Assembly: GCA_037176885.1 (NCBI GenBank)
Contig: JAWWNJ010000086.1
Location: 248,001-312,000 of the forward strand
Source: Favolaschia claudopus
Lineage: Eukaryota; Basidiomycota; Agaricomycetes; Agaricales; Mycenaceae
Reading direction: 5' to 3'
DNA: 64,000 bases
Shown here: positions 10,604-21,144 of the stretch, one piece after another
Numbering within the stretch: position 1 is the first letter of the stretch
Layout: every line of letters begins with the position of its first letter
The notes under the pieces: model-generated
Told to the model about the DNA's origin: nothing
Seen by the model: only the letters and a program-made list of their open reading frames with translations
The model's database searches: none
Position numbers and translations under genes: made by a program

Positions 10604-13600
10604 GGCACCATGGTATGCGCAACAAGATACCACAGAGCAGATATAATGACGAAGGAAACCTTACCTTAACCATATACACCGCCAAAATTGCACGACCCTT
10701 TCCAATATTGGCAGAGTCAGAGCTAGGTTTCGATAGCCTTGCTAAATGACCGGTGATTGAGCAACAATCCTTCGAGAACACATAGACATCAAATGAGTCA
10801 GGAAAAGAGGTTCGACCATGTCCTAGTAGTGCCAGCATTGGGATTCAGATGCACAGAGAGAATGTGCTTCGAGGAAGCTAAATGCCTCCGATGGCAAGTC
10901 GCAGGCGAAAAAGGAGGTCAACTCGTAGTGAGTTATAGCCTTTGATGGCGAAGGACAACAACAATGTTAGCAGTCGATGCTGAAATGAAGCGACATAAAA
11001 ATAATGTCAAGTTCTCGATGACTTGGACTTGGCAAAAATTTGACAGTCTTGCATGATGAAATTCATGACGTTTTGTCATGAATTCATATGCTCAACAACT
11101 GTTGTAAAAATGGGTTTCTGAGCATCATGAAAGGCATCTTGAACTTCATGATGTGGTTCATGACAAAACATCAGGAATCTTGAAATTCCTCATTATTGTT
11201 TTGGTTTTCATGACAAATACTTCGCACAGTGCTTGCGAAGATTTTCTGGGACTCGGATTTGAGTCTAGTCTGTTGATTGTCAAGACATTGGATGTCAGTC
11301 CCAAAAGTCATTGAAGCGTGAAAAGCTGTTGAAGAGGCTCCCAGATTTTGGCCTTCAAAAAATGAAGTCCGAGTTCAAAGTGAATTCAATAGAGCTTATT
11401 AGCAGCGACCTGAAAACATATTTCAGAGCCCCGAAATTTAGATTGAACCTGTAATTCACCTTCTTTAATCAAGCGAGGAATTGATGGACGCGGTGGGGCC
11501 GTTTGCCGGGGTCTGGGGGGAGCACCGTTCCCCCCAGAAAAGCAGTCAGAAGTGTGACAGTGACGTCACACTTTCGGGTGCGGGTTGCAAGTCCCCAGCC
11601 AGGTGATAAACTATAGTCTGAGCGCAGCTATATACTTCCCTGCCGGTGGCTCGGCCTATCAGTTCAAGCTCCCATGGTTGCCATCAAGCCGTGCAACACA
11701 GCCTAAAATGTCTTTACATAAATACTGATTTTCCACCCAGCTCTCTCTTCATCTTTCATCGTCCAGATAGTCATGAAGGAACAGCATACTTCCGTTCCAG
11801 TGGTGTCACTTGATGATAAGCATTCAGAAGTCTCACTTGTGGCCGCATCTGCGAGCTGGGAGTTGGGAAGCAAAAATATTTTGGCAATACACTCACAAGG
11901 AAAGCAGGCGTGACAAATTAATCGCCTCCTCCAATTCAAAAAATTACACTCCTTGCACACCCAATCCCCCGGCTGCTGTGATGACGTGGGCAGGTTTGAA
12001 GAGATTATAAGTAACTTCCTTCGGCATACATGAATGATGGGTCCTTTATTTCCGGTGTTGCGGATAGGCCATCCCTAAAATTTGTCAGACTCTGAATCCG
12101 CAAGGATACTACGTAAATTAGAATCTCACTGCAAATACTGCACTTGAGGGATACGGTCTCACTTGACCTTTGTTGAGGGGTTGCGTTCTGGGGCGCATGC
12201 AATACGATGAGGCATGCGAGCTGGCTGCCGCGAGCTACTTATATGATCAACGATTGACTGGAGGTTGACCACTGGTCTCCACTGGTTGACCGGCGGCGAC
12301 CGCTCCAATTCATGTGTTGACGCTGTGTTGACGACACACGTTGACAGAATGTTGACACAACTCTGAATGTTGACGTTGACAGAATCAGAATATTGACACA
12401 ACTCGATCGATCGGTATAGAGGTAGCCGCGCGCTCTGCGAGCGCCGAAAGGGCTGTTGAGATGACAGCGAGGCAGAATGATTCAAAAATTTGATGGCGGC
12501 TACTGCTCTAAGTATAATGTCTGCTCATCAACTTGTCGGAAAATCCGGATTTACCTAGTCTCTTGTAAACAGACGGAACAACACAAGGGTCCTCGTACCT
12601 GCGGGCTCATTAACCGTGCCTGTGGTTGAGACCGTCGAGCCCGTTGGGATCAATGACTACCCGAGTGTCCACAGAGAAGTGACAGCCGGGTGGTCATCCG
12701 AGACGTGCGGGTAAGATAGAGAGCGTGGGATCCCCGCACCTTACTTAAGCACGTTATGTAACGCTTATTAATCGTTCCCACGGCCAAATCCCCAGTCGCA
12801 CAAAAAATTTCGTGCTCTTTCCGGCCTGCGGAAGGGCTGACCTACAGACTTAGAAGACATTCTCGCTGTTTCGGCTCTGAAATTTTGGTTTTTGGTTTGA
12901 CAGGAAAAGCACCTTCCACACTGCAAGGAGGTTCTGTCACTCATTGCGCCGCAAAGGTTTGACAGGTCCCACCCTTAAGCGAGCTGCCGAAGCATGCCGA
13001 GATGACTATCCTGTGGCTGTGCTGGCCAAATTTTCCTCCGAAATTTTTGAAAAGTGTCCCATTTGGTGAGAAAACCACATAGAAACACTCAGAAAAAAAG
13101 TGGTCTGAATTTTTTTGTGGGTCATATAGCAAGAGACCAAGGGACATTTTGGCAACTCTGCCCAATAGGAACCCTTCATTGAACCTCTATCTAAGACTTG
13201 TATTGGGCAAAATTCCCAATCCGGAACTTAGCATCGTGCTATAAGCCCTCGACGTCGAGCGTGACAATGTCACAGTGTGATGCTGACATAAGGGTGCGGG
13301 GATCCCACGCTCTCTATCTTAGATGGAGGTAGACAGTCTCCGAAGTTGATGCGAGCTCGGCGTAGATCAAAGGTGTAAGTAAACAATACCACTGTATGGG
13401 CGTGAAGTGCCCTTCACCCGTTTGTAACCCTCGTCCTCTTTGTACCTTGAATAGGAGCGGCTTTGCTTCCTGGACTTCTGGTGGTGACTATTGAGGCGGC
13501 TGATTTCTGTCTCGCCTTCAATTTCCTCTTCGCCTTGCCTTCGCAATTTCAATCAACAAAGCTCAAAGCCAGTCAGTGAAGTATGTTGGAACCGATCTTC

Positions 13601-14585
13601 GCGCACCTGTTTTCAGCCACGGACAGCTCTATGATGCTCTTTCCCGAGCTACGTCTCGAAATCGGGTGACAATTCTTTTGCCCCGCCGTACTGCACAAGA
13701 CCGAACTATGAATATTGTGACCCTCAGATCCTACAACATATGTAATATAGTTCTTGCAATTGTCTGCCATGCCATTAAATCGAGTTTGAGACAGTTGTCG
13801 CGGCCCGCTGCTGACGGTTAAGTCATCGCTATAACTAAATCATCTGTTGACAATTGCTTTGCACTCAATCTGCTGCGCTGACCTCGGACCAGAGAATTGA
13901 AGGGATGCGACTGAGAACAAGTATTTACACACAGAGAACTCCTATGAAATCATGAATAAGTCAAGGTTTTATTTTTTTGTTGTAAAATAACAAAAAGTCC
14001 TTCCCTTCTCTACCTCTTTTTCATTCTCCGTAGTGTGTTTCCGAGCCACGCAAGCTGTTAAAGTACGGCTGATCGTGACGGTGGCGAGATTTTGAAGGTC
14101 AGAATATGATTATACTCGTAGTAGTGCAACTGTATTGTCCAGTACTTGAAATATATCCTGTTTTATACCTCTGCCATAAGGGGGAAGGCGTCGGGATAGC
14201 TGGCTAGCTTGGTGGTACTTCCGGACGAATCCTTCCGAAGATCATGACAAAATGTCATGAAAAAACGTTAGGAACGGGCCCACAGTCGTTAGGAATTTCA
14301 GGACCCCGGATCGTAACGTTTCGTCATGAAATCCGACGAAAGATCATGAAATTCAACACAAATGACGACGAAATACCTAACACAAGGTCCTGAACAACAT
14401 CATGAATTTCAAAACCTTCCCTCTGCACAGTGCCCGGACAACTCCAAGAATTGAGCCAGCGCGGCTATTCCGTCCTTTGTGCCCAGTATTTCGGACGTGG
14501 GTCTAGAATTCGGTTATTATTACTTAATATCTGTACTCACTGCGCCCTCAATTCAATGCACACGGAAGTTATATTAACGTCGATC
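10604..14585 (+). repeat. 3,982-bp tandem unit, copy 2
   Basis: Direct head-to-tail copy of 6622-10603. After ...ACGTCGATC the sequence diverges from the copy-1 junction at 14586. Contents are the same as copy 1. Confidence 0.95.
13510..13821 (+). pseudogene. Helitron-type PIF1 helicase, C-terminal remnant (second copy)
   Basis: Same frame, same substitutions and same length as the copy at 9528-9839, shifted by 3,982 bp. It arose by the tandem duplication, not by independent transposition. Confidence 0.85.
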
Positions 14586-14924
14586 CGCCGACAGGCGAAT
14601 GGTGCTCGCGAAGCGGCGGATCTCGATGATCCGAAGTCAAGTCAGCGGCAATTGGTCAAGCGTGCAATTCCTAAGTCTGTCATTTCGGGGTCTCTTCTTC
14701 GCGAGATTTTGGTATCATTCGAGGCGCTAGAGCTAGGCGAGTATTCCATCGAAGTACCAGCTCAATCTGGGCCGAAATGAAAGAATTTGAAGCGCTTCAA
14801 GTTTTCCAGAGGGCTGTCAGCCACCGTTCAAAGACTTTGTCTTTGTTTACTGCATATTGCAGCCCTCAGCCAGTCACGTGTTGGGTAGAATTGCTCGCTT
14901 CGTTCGCAATAAGTGCTGGGTTTC

Positions 14925-15788
14925 TTACATGGAATCCTGAAAATAATGACAATCACAAATAAAAATATTTGCGATTCCCGAAAAGGAAATTTGGGTTCTT
15001 CCTTTTCCTTCTCCTTGTTTTTGAGCTCTCAACTCACAGCAGTCCTTCCTCTGATGTCCTGGACCATGCCTATGGTCATTCTGGAGGTCTTCGAGTTCAA
15101 TCCGCCCTCACCTGTGCCTTTCTGTGCTTGCAATTCGATGCATCAACAGCAGAGTGGTGTGGACTATGCCTATGGTCATTCTGGAGGTCTTCGAGTTCAA
15201 TCCGCCCTCACCTGTGCCTTTCTGTGCTTGCAATTCGATGCATCAACAGCAGAGTGATGTGGACTATCTGGTGCCCGTTGCATCGAGTTGGAGGGCCTTT
15301 CTCGCTATGAAGAAGATTAGAAGAGAATTCAGAAGATAATACTATCACTGGGGGGGCTGAATTGTCTGCAAATGTGTACTCTCTTCCAGTTCTTATTGCC
15401 CTTGTATTGCCTCAGTCAATGGGACTCGCAACAGCTTCGTTTGAGCTCTGTTTTCAACCCAAGCTTTGGGGAAGAGTATAGTACCATATTCTCTTATTGT
15501 TATATTCCACTTTTTCCCGGGTAGCTATCTATCTGGCGTTATTTTCCTGTGTAGTCGGTCCAACTAGTGAATGCATTGCTGGCTTAGCTTCCGTTGGTCT
15601 TGCCTCGAGTTTGCACCACCAAAATAGTTAGAATAGCATACTAGAAGCATTCTTACGACCTCCTGTAGTGCCTGAAAGCTTCTGTGGCCGGAAAAAGACG
15701 AGAAGGAGCGCAGCAAGCACGAATTTCCTTTTCGGGAATCGCAAATATTTTTATTGGTGATTGTCATTATTTTCAGGATTCCCTGTAA
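14925..15788. mobile_element. Short TIR element (about 0.86 kb)
   Basis: Long terminal inverted repeats of about 65 bp are visible: 14925-14990 (TTACATGGAATCCTGAAAAT...) and 15722-15788, with only a few mismatches by eye (for example AATCACAAAT versus AATCACCAAT). No transposase frame lies between them, so it is non-autonomous. Target-site duplication and superfamily are unclear. Confidence 0.8.
15060..15259 (+). repeat. 100-bp tandem duplication inside the TIR element
   Basis: Two units, 15060-15159 and 15160-15259, start TGGACCATGCCTATGG and TGGACTATGCCTATGG. A third copy begins and breaks off after TGGACTAT at 15260. The 100-bp period shifts the reading frame, so the repeat is not coding. 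Confidence 0.95.
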
Positions 15789-16942
15789 TGCAGATACATT
15801 GCCAGGCAATTGATTCAAACTGATCCATTTCTTTGTCTCAATAAAGTTTGAATTCCGGACTGGTTTCTGGGAAATATAGTCCTACGAAGAAATGTAGCAT
15901 TTCAAATATAACTTCCAGTAGTAGGCTCATTAGTCAAGTCTGTGGAGGATTATGTCCGGATAAGGCATACTGTGGTGATCCAATTTGATCCAATCTGTTC
16001 CGGTCAATGATGTGAATCAAAACTTGGTCAACTTCATCCTCGCACCTCATTCAAGTCGACGAGGCCATCCTCTGAGTCTGAGAATACATGGCAGACCAAG
16101 GAAACCAAGAAAGAGGGCTAGGGCCCCAAAACAAGCTCATTTTGATCTTGCTTTCCCTTGAATCCGTAATCTGCCACCACGACTGCTTATATTTCGACCT
16201 CACAACAACAATGAACCAGCGTTACTTCATGTTCAAAAATAAAGGGGGTAGAATCTACTAGTCCTTGTCTCTTTGTGACAGCATCAATATCCGAACATTG
16301 GGGCATCCAGTTGAGAATGCACTCCAATTGAAATTTGATTGAAATTCACCCGAATTTTTCAAAATATTGGTGCATGTTTTTCTGTATTCACAGAGAGCTC
16401 AAAACTCTCTAGCTTGAGTTTTAGATACTCTAGTCCTGTATTATTGTGCTCGTTCATTGCAGCAAGTGGGCTAGGGTTAGTTCCGAGGAAATCTTGAATT
16501 TGATTGGCTGGATTATGTCCCAGGGAGGCAGTTGCTCCGAAAGGACATACCTCCTGCCATATCTTGAATACCTTTGATCTGCCTAATCGAGACATAGAAA
16601 TCAAGATTTTCCGGCGCTTTTGCGGGAGCTACAGAAGCTCTGGGGAGGTAATTTTTGGGGAACAGACTCTCAGATACATGGTGAGTCTCTCTCTTTTCTC
16701 TCCTTTTCTCTCCCTCTTTTGCAACTTGAAAACTTGAATTCTCTCGGCTCTCCACAGACATAATTCATAAGCCGAATTGCGTGAGAAACACCGCGTGCAG
16801 ATCTTTCCATCACCACTGTAGATTATCTGCTAATTAACCCAACTTTCTGGAGGCTCCATAATGGCGGGTAAAATATTAGGGCTAATTTACCGTCTTCCGA
16901 AGCGGTAAATCCACAGCACTTATATATATTGTCTTCTTGATC
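15789..16942. other. Stretch without recognisable genes
   Basis: No domain-bearing frame on either strand. A CT-rich run (16685-16720) and short AT-rich tracts are the only notable features. Confidence 0.4.
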
Positions 16943-17441
16943 GGGAGCCAGTTTCCGTTCAACTTGGCTGAGTTGAGCCACTTTGTTGTGATTGCTCTGA
17001 TGGGGAGCCAGTTTCATCTGATGGGGAGCCAGTTTCCGTGAATTTCGACTAGTGCTGCCGCGAGGCGAGGTCGAGGTACCTTGAGGTGATGGCCCATCAA
17101 CCTTGAACCCACCTTGAGATGACGTCACCTCAGCGGTCCACCTCGAAATTCACTCTCTTCACTTCATTTTCATTCCCTGAGCCGCGAAAAAAGTTCAGCT
17201 AGCCTACAGTGGCCCACTCATGAGCACCTATCATGTTTATCTGGTGTTAACAACTGTTTCTAAATATTATTTCCGAAAACAGTCTCAAGGCGCCATCACC
17301 TCGACTACCATAAATGGCAACAGTTTAAGGCCAAGGTCACCTCACCTCCGAGGGCCTCCACCTCGCGGCAGCACTAATTTCGACGTTTTTGAGACCACTT
17401 CGCACGGAAACTGATACCAGTTTCCGGGAAAAGGTAGCTAG
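16943..17441 (+). mobile_element. Helitron-like 3' terminus A (interrupted by an hAT-like MITE)
   Basis: Three iterons GGGAGCCAGTTTC (16943, 17003, 17023) precede a hairpin, GGAAACTG-ATAC-CAGTTTCC (17406-17425), followed by a 12-nt spacer and CTAG (17438-17441). A hairpin about 10-12 nt before CTRR is the classical Helitron 3' end. The iteron end CCAGTTTCC is identical to the right arm of the hairpin. A 327-bp MITE sits between the last iteron and the hairpin. The 5' end is not resolved. Confidence 0.6.
17050..17376. mobile_element. hAT-like MITE, family TAGTGCTGCCG, copy 1 (327 bp)
   Basis: The ends TAGTGCTGCCGCGAGG and CCTCGCGGCAGCACTA are inverted repeats. The element is flanked by a perfect 8-bp target-site duplication ATTTCGAC (17042-17049 and 17377-17384), as expected for the hAT superfamily. 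It contains no transposase frame. A longer copy with a nested insertion is at 49159-49940. Confidence 0.92.
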
Positions 17442-17799
17442 GGCTGGTGAGCCGTTATAATAATTCGCTTGGGCAATTGCGTCGGCTGAGAGGGTTTCCT
17501 TTGAGTTGCGTTTATTATAAGGCCTTGCTTTGGGCTATAAGAGTCTAGTTTGTTTCTTTTCTTATAGGGTGCTGTGTTCGACTATATTTATTGTGCGTTT
17601 GTTTCTACTCCGAAGATTCTGGGTGCAACCATAATTCCCAGTCAGCAACCATAATTCCTGCGATTTGAGTCATTTTGGACCTGTTGTTAAGCAATGCAAC
17701 CATAATTCCTTCCCACGATGTCAATTGCAACCATAATTCCACCAGTTTGGGGACCCTTTTCACGGAATTACGATCGTAACTCCCGGGTAAGATAGCTAG
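17442..17799 (+). mobile_element. Helitron-like 3' terminus B
   Basis: Four identical 14-bp iterons GCAACCATAATTCC (17625, 17645, 17696, 17727) precede the hairpin GGAATTACG-AT-CGTAACTCC (17764-17783, one mismatch), a 12-nt spacer CGGGTAAGATAG and CTAG (17796-17799) followed by T. Upstream it has TTATAAGGCC...GGGCTATAA words like those of terminus C. It abuts terminus A, a tandem arrangement often seen with Helitrons. The 5' boundary given here is simply the end of A. Confidence 0.6.
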
Positions 17800-19214
17800 T
17801 CTCCCTGGATCTGTCTCCTGATTCCGGCAGTTTGTATCTTGTTTCGGCATGCACCTCCCTGTCGTTATAGCCTCCTGTTAGCTCGGCAAGCGATTATTGG
17901 AGTGGGTGCCAGATGCGGTGTTGGTAGTCGGTGTTCTCCGAGTCTGATGGGTAGAATGTGTTCATTTGACTCGTGTTCAATGATATATTGCCCCCTATAA
18001 TGCTATGTATACTGACACAAGTCCACCTGATGATGAGTCGATGAACGGGGTCGTGTTGTATGACTCGAACTCCTGCTAGTCTGGGTCTGAGTAGACTGGT
18101 GGGTAGAGCACTCTGAATGTGCCCGTTGCTGTTGTTGCAAGGGATGATACCCACTAGGCAGACTGGGTTGATCTCCTGCTATTGTACTTGGTGATGTACT
18201 GTTGGCTGTCGTGTTGTACACCTGAGTACGTCCTTCTGTTGACTCGGTGCCCCCAATTTCCTTTACGTTCTAGCGGGGAGCTGTGAGCGGCTAGTTCGCC
18301 AACGACTTGCTGGATTCCTTTGTTAACCCGTGCATTACCTTGCTGGATTGCTTGGTCCGCGGTTTCCTTTCCGAACCTGCCGAAAAAATTTTATATTCTG
18401 GTGAATTCCGTCGGGGGAGTGGGACCACTAACCTTAACGTCCGTGTTGTGGTGTCGTCCCAAACCTTAACATCTGTGCTTCGGTGTCGTCCCAAACGTTA
18501 ACATCTGTGCTTCGGTGTTGCCTTGTGCATTCCGTATGGCCTCGAAACGCAGTGTTTCACCCAGTCGTGAGGGTCAGGTGACCTGCGACTCGATCGCTAA
18601 TAGCATGCTCTTATAGCCCTCGTCAAACGCTTCCATTCGGGCCTACAACCAAGGGAATCGGTGCTCAATTGACGGTGCTATTGAGGTTTCGGTCCAAGCT
18701 GTACGCTTTCCATTCAAGTCAATATACTCGGTCTTGTGACTGCCGCTTCATTCACTGTGCATCTGTATTCCAGACAGGGCAGTAGTAGACTAGTGTGGGT
18801 GAGGAGAAGACAGCCGAAAATCGTAGCCGGCTGATCTCCTGGCCGTGGGGCGACCAGATGCGCGAGAAGGCACCCAATCGCACCCACCCTACATACTGCC
18901 CTGAAACCAGAATACAGTATACCTGAGTAGCAGTGCGATGCTCAACTTGAAGGGAAACTTGAACTTGAATTGGTTCGAAGTGAACCACGCAAGACATCAT
19001 TCCTGGAGCCCTGTGTAAAGAACAAATTAAGGGTGAGGTGGGTGGGCAAAAGAAAGATCTTGATACTCGTACGAGAGGAAGTCGACTGAAAGACCTTGAA
19101 GGGGTCGTGCCGTGTGTCGGACATGGAAGTCAGGAGGAAGAGAGTCATATCACCCGTCACTCAGCTAGTCACAAGATCATGCACTCCTTTCGCAGGCTCA
19201 GGAGTGCCCCCACA
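17800..19214. other. Stretch without recognisable genes
   Basis: Short frames only. Contains a 32-bp tandem repeat (18431-18526). Confidence 0.4.
18431..18526 (+). repeat. 32-bp tandem repeat, about three copies
   Basis: Units begin ACCTTAACGTCCGTG, ACCTTAACATCTGTG and ACGTTAACATCTGTG with a 32-bp period and end GTGTCGTCCCAA. No coding meaning is apparent. Confidence 0.85.
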
Positions 19215-19715
19215 TTACCAAAAGTAACCGAATTTAGAAATGTCTTACACGCGACCAGCTAGTAGAGTTGGCGGTTGGTCCAACTGGTGGGATAGGCAGG
19301 GGGTGGTCATATGCTATTGTTTACGGCACAAGCAGAACTTATTGGGCTTTCCCTGTGCTGATGTTCAATGTTTATTTGTCTGCGAATCAACAATTTATTG
19401 CTCTGTTTTAGCACGCTCATTGAAAGATGAGGAAGGCCCAGAAAGCCCTGAGCTCTCATATACAGACTCGTGAGATAGTAAACCTATTTTCAAGGTACTG
19501 GCCTACCTGAAATCCTGAACACTGTGTTCCAAAAAAGGCAAACACTGCCAAATAGATGGTATTTTGAAGATTAATTCGTTCACTCACTGTGTGATATCTG
19601 ACCCCAAGTTTATATCATGAAAGTTGTAGCAAACATGATATAGATGAGCCCTCTGTCACTCAAAGTTTTTTAAACATTTGCGGGCAAAAATCCCAAATTC
19701 GGTTACTTTTGGTAA
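19215..19715. mobile_element. TIR element, family TTACCAAAAGTAACCGAATTT, copy 1 (501 bp)
   Basis: Inverted ends TTACCAAAAGTAACCGAATTT (19215-19235) and AAATTCGGTTACTTTTGGTAA (19695-19715) are perfect over 21 bp. Each end is itself a small palindrome (TTAC-CAAAA-GTAA). The right 220 bp recur in inverted orientation at 56007-56227. No transposase is present. Confidence 0.8.
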
Positions 19716-19825
19716 CCGCGAGTAGCAAGTCAACGGGACCTGTTCGGGTGTTTGCGGTGACCCTAGGCTGGTTTGTAGGCTATTTGGCACCCTTTTGGTT
19801 TCCACCAATTTTTCTCGATGGTTTG

Positions 19826-20186
19826 AGTCGGCTGTTCCATTGTATTTCTTATAAGCCTTGGCTCTGGCTTATAATTTTTTGCTGCCAGTGAGTCGCGATT
19901 TCTTATAAGGCCTGGCTGGTGACTATAATTTTTTTCACCTCCATTATAAGGGCCTGGGGTCGTCTATAAGTTTCTGTTCACATTTTCGAGTTGGCTCTCA
20001 GATTTTGGGTGGATTCCAGCAGGTGGCGTGGATTCCAGTAGGTGGTGTGGATTCCGTCCATTCTGAGGGTATTTTCACAAAGGTGGCATGGATTCCCTCC
20101 CACGCTGCCAAAGGTGGTGTGGATTCCACTGGTTTTGGGGCCTATTTCACGGAATTCAGGCCTGAATTCCCGGGTAAGATAGCTAG
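19826..20186 (+). mobile_element. Helitron-like 3' terminus C
   Basis: Five iterons ending TGGATTCC, mostly as GGTGGNRTGGATTCC (about 20008, 20022, 20041, 20082 and 20113), precede the perfect 20-bp palindrome GGAATTCAGGCCTGAATTCC (20151-20170), the spacer CGGGTAAGATAG and CTAG (20183-20186). Upstream (19851-19970) are three CTTATAAG-type words paired with CTATAA or CTTATAA. The copia gag frame resumes right after CTAG, which suggests insertion next to or into that retroelement. The left edge is approximate. Confidence 0.6.
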
Positions 20187-21136
20187 AGCTTCAAGCTCAC
20201 GGACGCAACCACCCTTACCACCGCCATTCACGACCTCAAGTCGACGGTCCGCATTCGCGGGACGGCGTCTTCGAGCTCGAGCTCTCTGCAAAGTGCTCTT
20301 GTGACGGTGGAGAAGGATCGGCGAAAGAACGGGCGCAATTTCTGCGTAAACCCGTCGTGCCCTTCTCCCACTAGTCATTCTATCGACAAGTGCCGCGCCG
20401 TTGGCGGCGGTGCTTACGTCGCTGGTGGGAAGAAGGAAAAACGTCCACGAGGGGGCAGGGGGAGTGGGAAAGGGAAGGGGAAGGAGAAAAATAAGGACAA
20501 AGCCAATGTGGCCCAGGGGGAACTCCGGAGTCCGCCGAAGAAGTTCAGACTCACTTTGTAGCTGACTGCGCCCAATATACCAATGATTTTGATGCTTATT
20601 TGGTTGAGAGCCCGTCGCACACCTCCGCCTCTGTTGAGCATGCTTTTAGCGTCGACTCCGGAGCGCACACTGTTATCCTCGACACTGGAGCAACCACTTC
20701 TATCCATTCGTCGAAACCAGCTTTCTCTTCTTATCACCCAGTCTCGGAAACGGTCACAGGCTTTGCATCCAATACGACCAAGATTGCGGGTCGTGGTGTG
20801 CTCATCTTCGAGCCGCATCTACCCAACGGCACCCGGCGCAAGCTCAACTTTGCTGACGCTGCTCATGTCCCCAATTCCTCACCAACCCTCGTCTCCATCT
20901 CGCGTCTCGACGATGCTGGATGCTATGCCGTCTTCGGCTCGGGACGATGTGTTGTGTTCGAGAAGAAGGACAATGGTAATTTCATTAACCATTTAGCGCG
21001 CTCAGAGTCGCTTGTATGCACCGGTTCCCGTCGCGGTACTCGCTTATACCACATGGACCTCGACCCCGGAGTTTCTGCCTTCACGGCTTCTACCTCTTCG
21101 CCGTCACCGTCCTCGCAAAAGCTTATGCTATTCCAC
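20187..21136 (+). pseudogene. Ty1/copia gag-protease fragment
   Basis: The first frame (to 20561) carries the end of a copia Gag: F-K-L-T-D-A-T-T at the start, then a zinc-knuckle-like N-F-C-V-N-P-S-C-P-S-P-T-S-H-S-I-D-K-C and a basic GKGKGKEK tail. A frameshift near 20560 leads into the second frame (20600-21136), which holds the retroviral-type aspartic protease V-I-L-D-T-G-A-T-T-S (catalytic DTG) and the conserved I-A-G-R-G and L-N-F-A-D-A-A-H-V-P blocks. Protease would cleave the Gag-Pol polyprotein. The frame is cut at 21137 by nested hAT-like elements and continues for a few codons at 23146 with a GAG-pre-integrase-like L-G-H-P-S-E-R-T. Frameshift and insertions make it dead. Confidence 0.85.
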
Positions 21137-21144
21137 CGTCTTCT

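Noticed and set aside
14913..15339. Overlapping frames repeating the same peptide in three phases
   Set aside because: Caused by the 100-bp tandem repeat, whose period is not a multiple of three.
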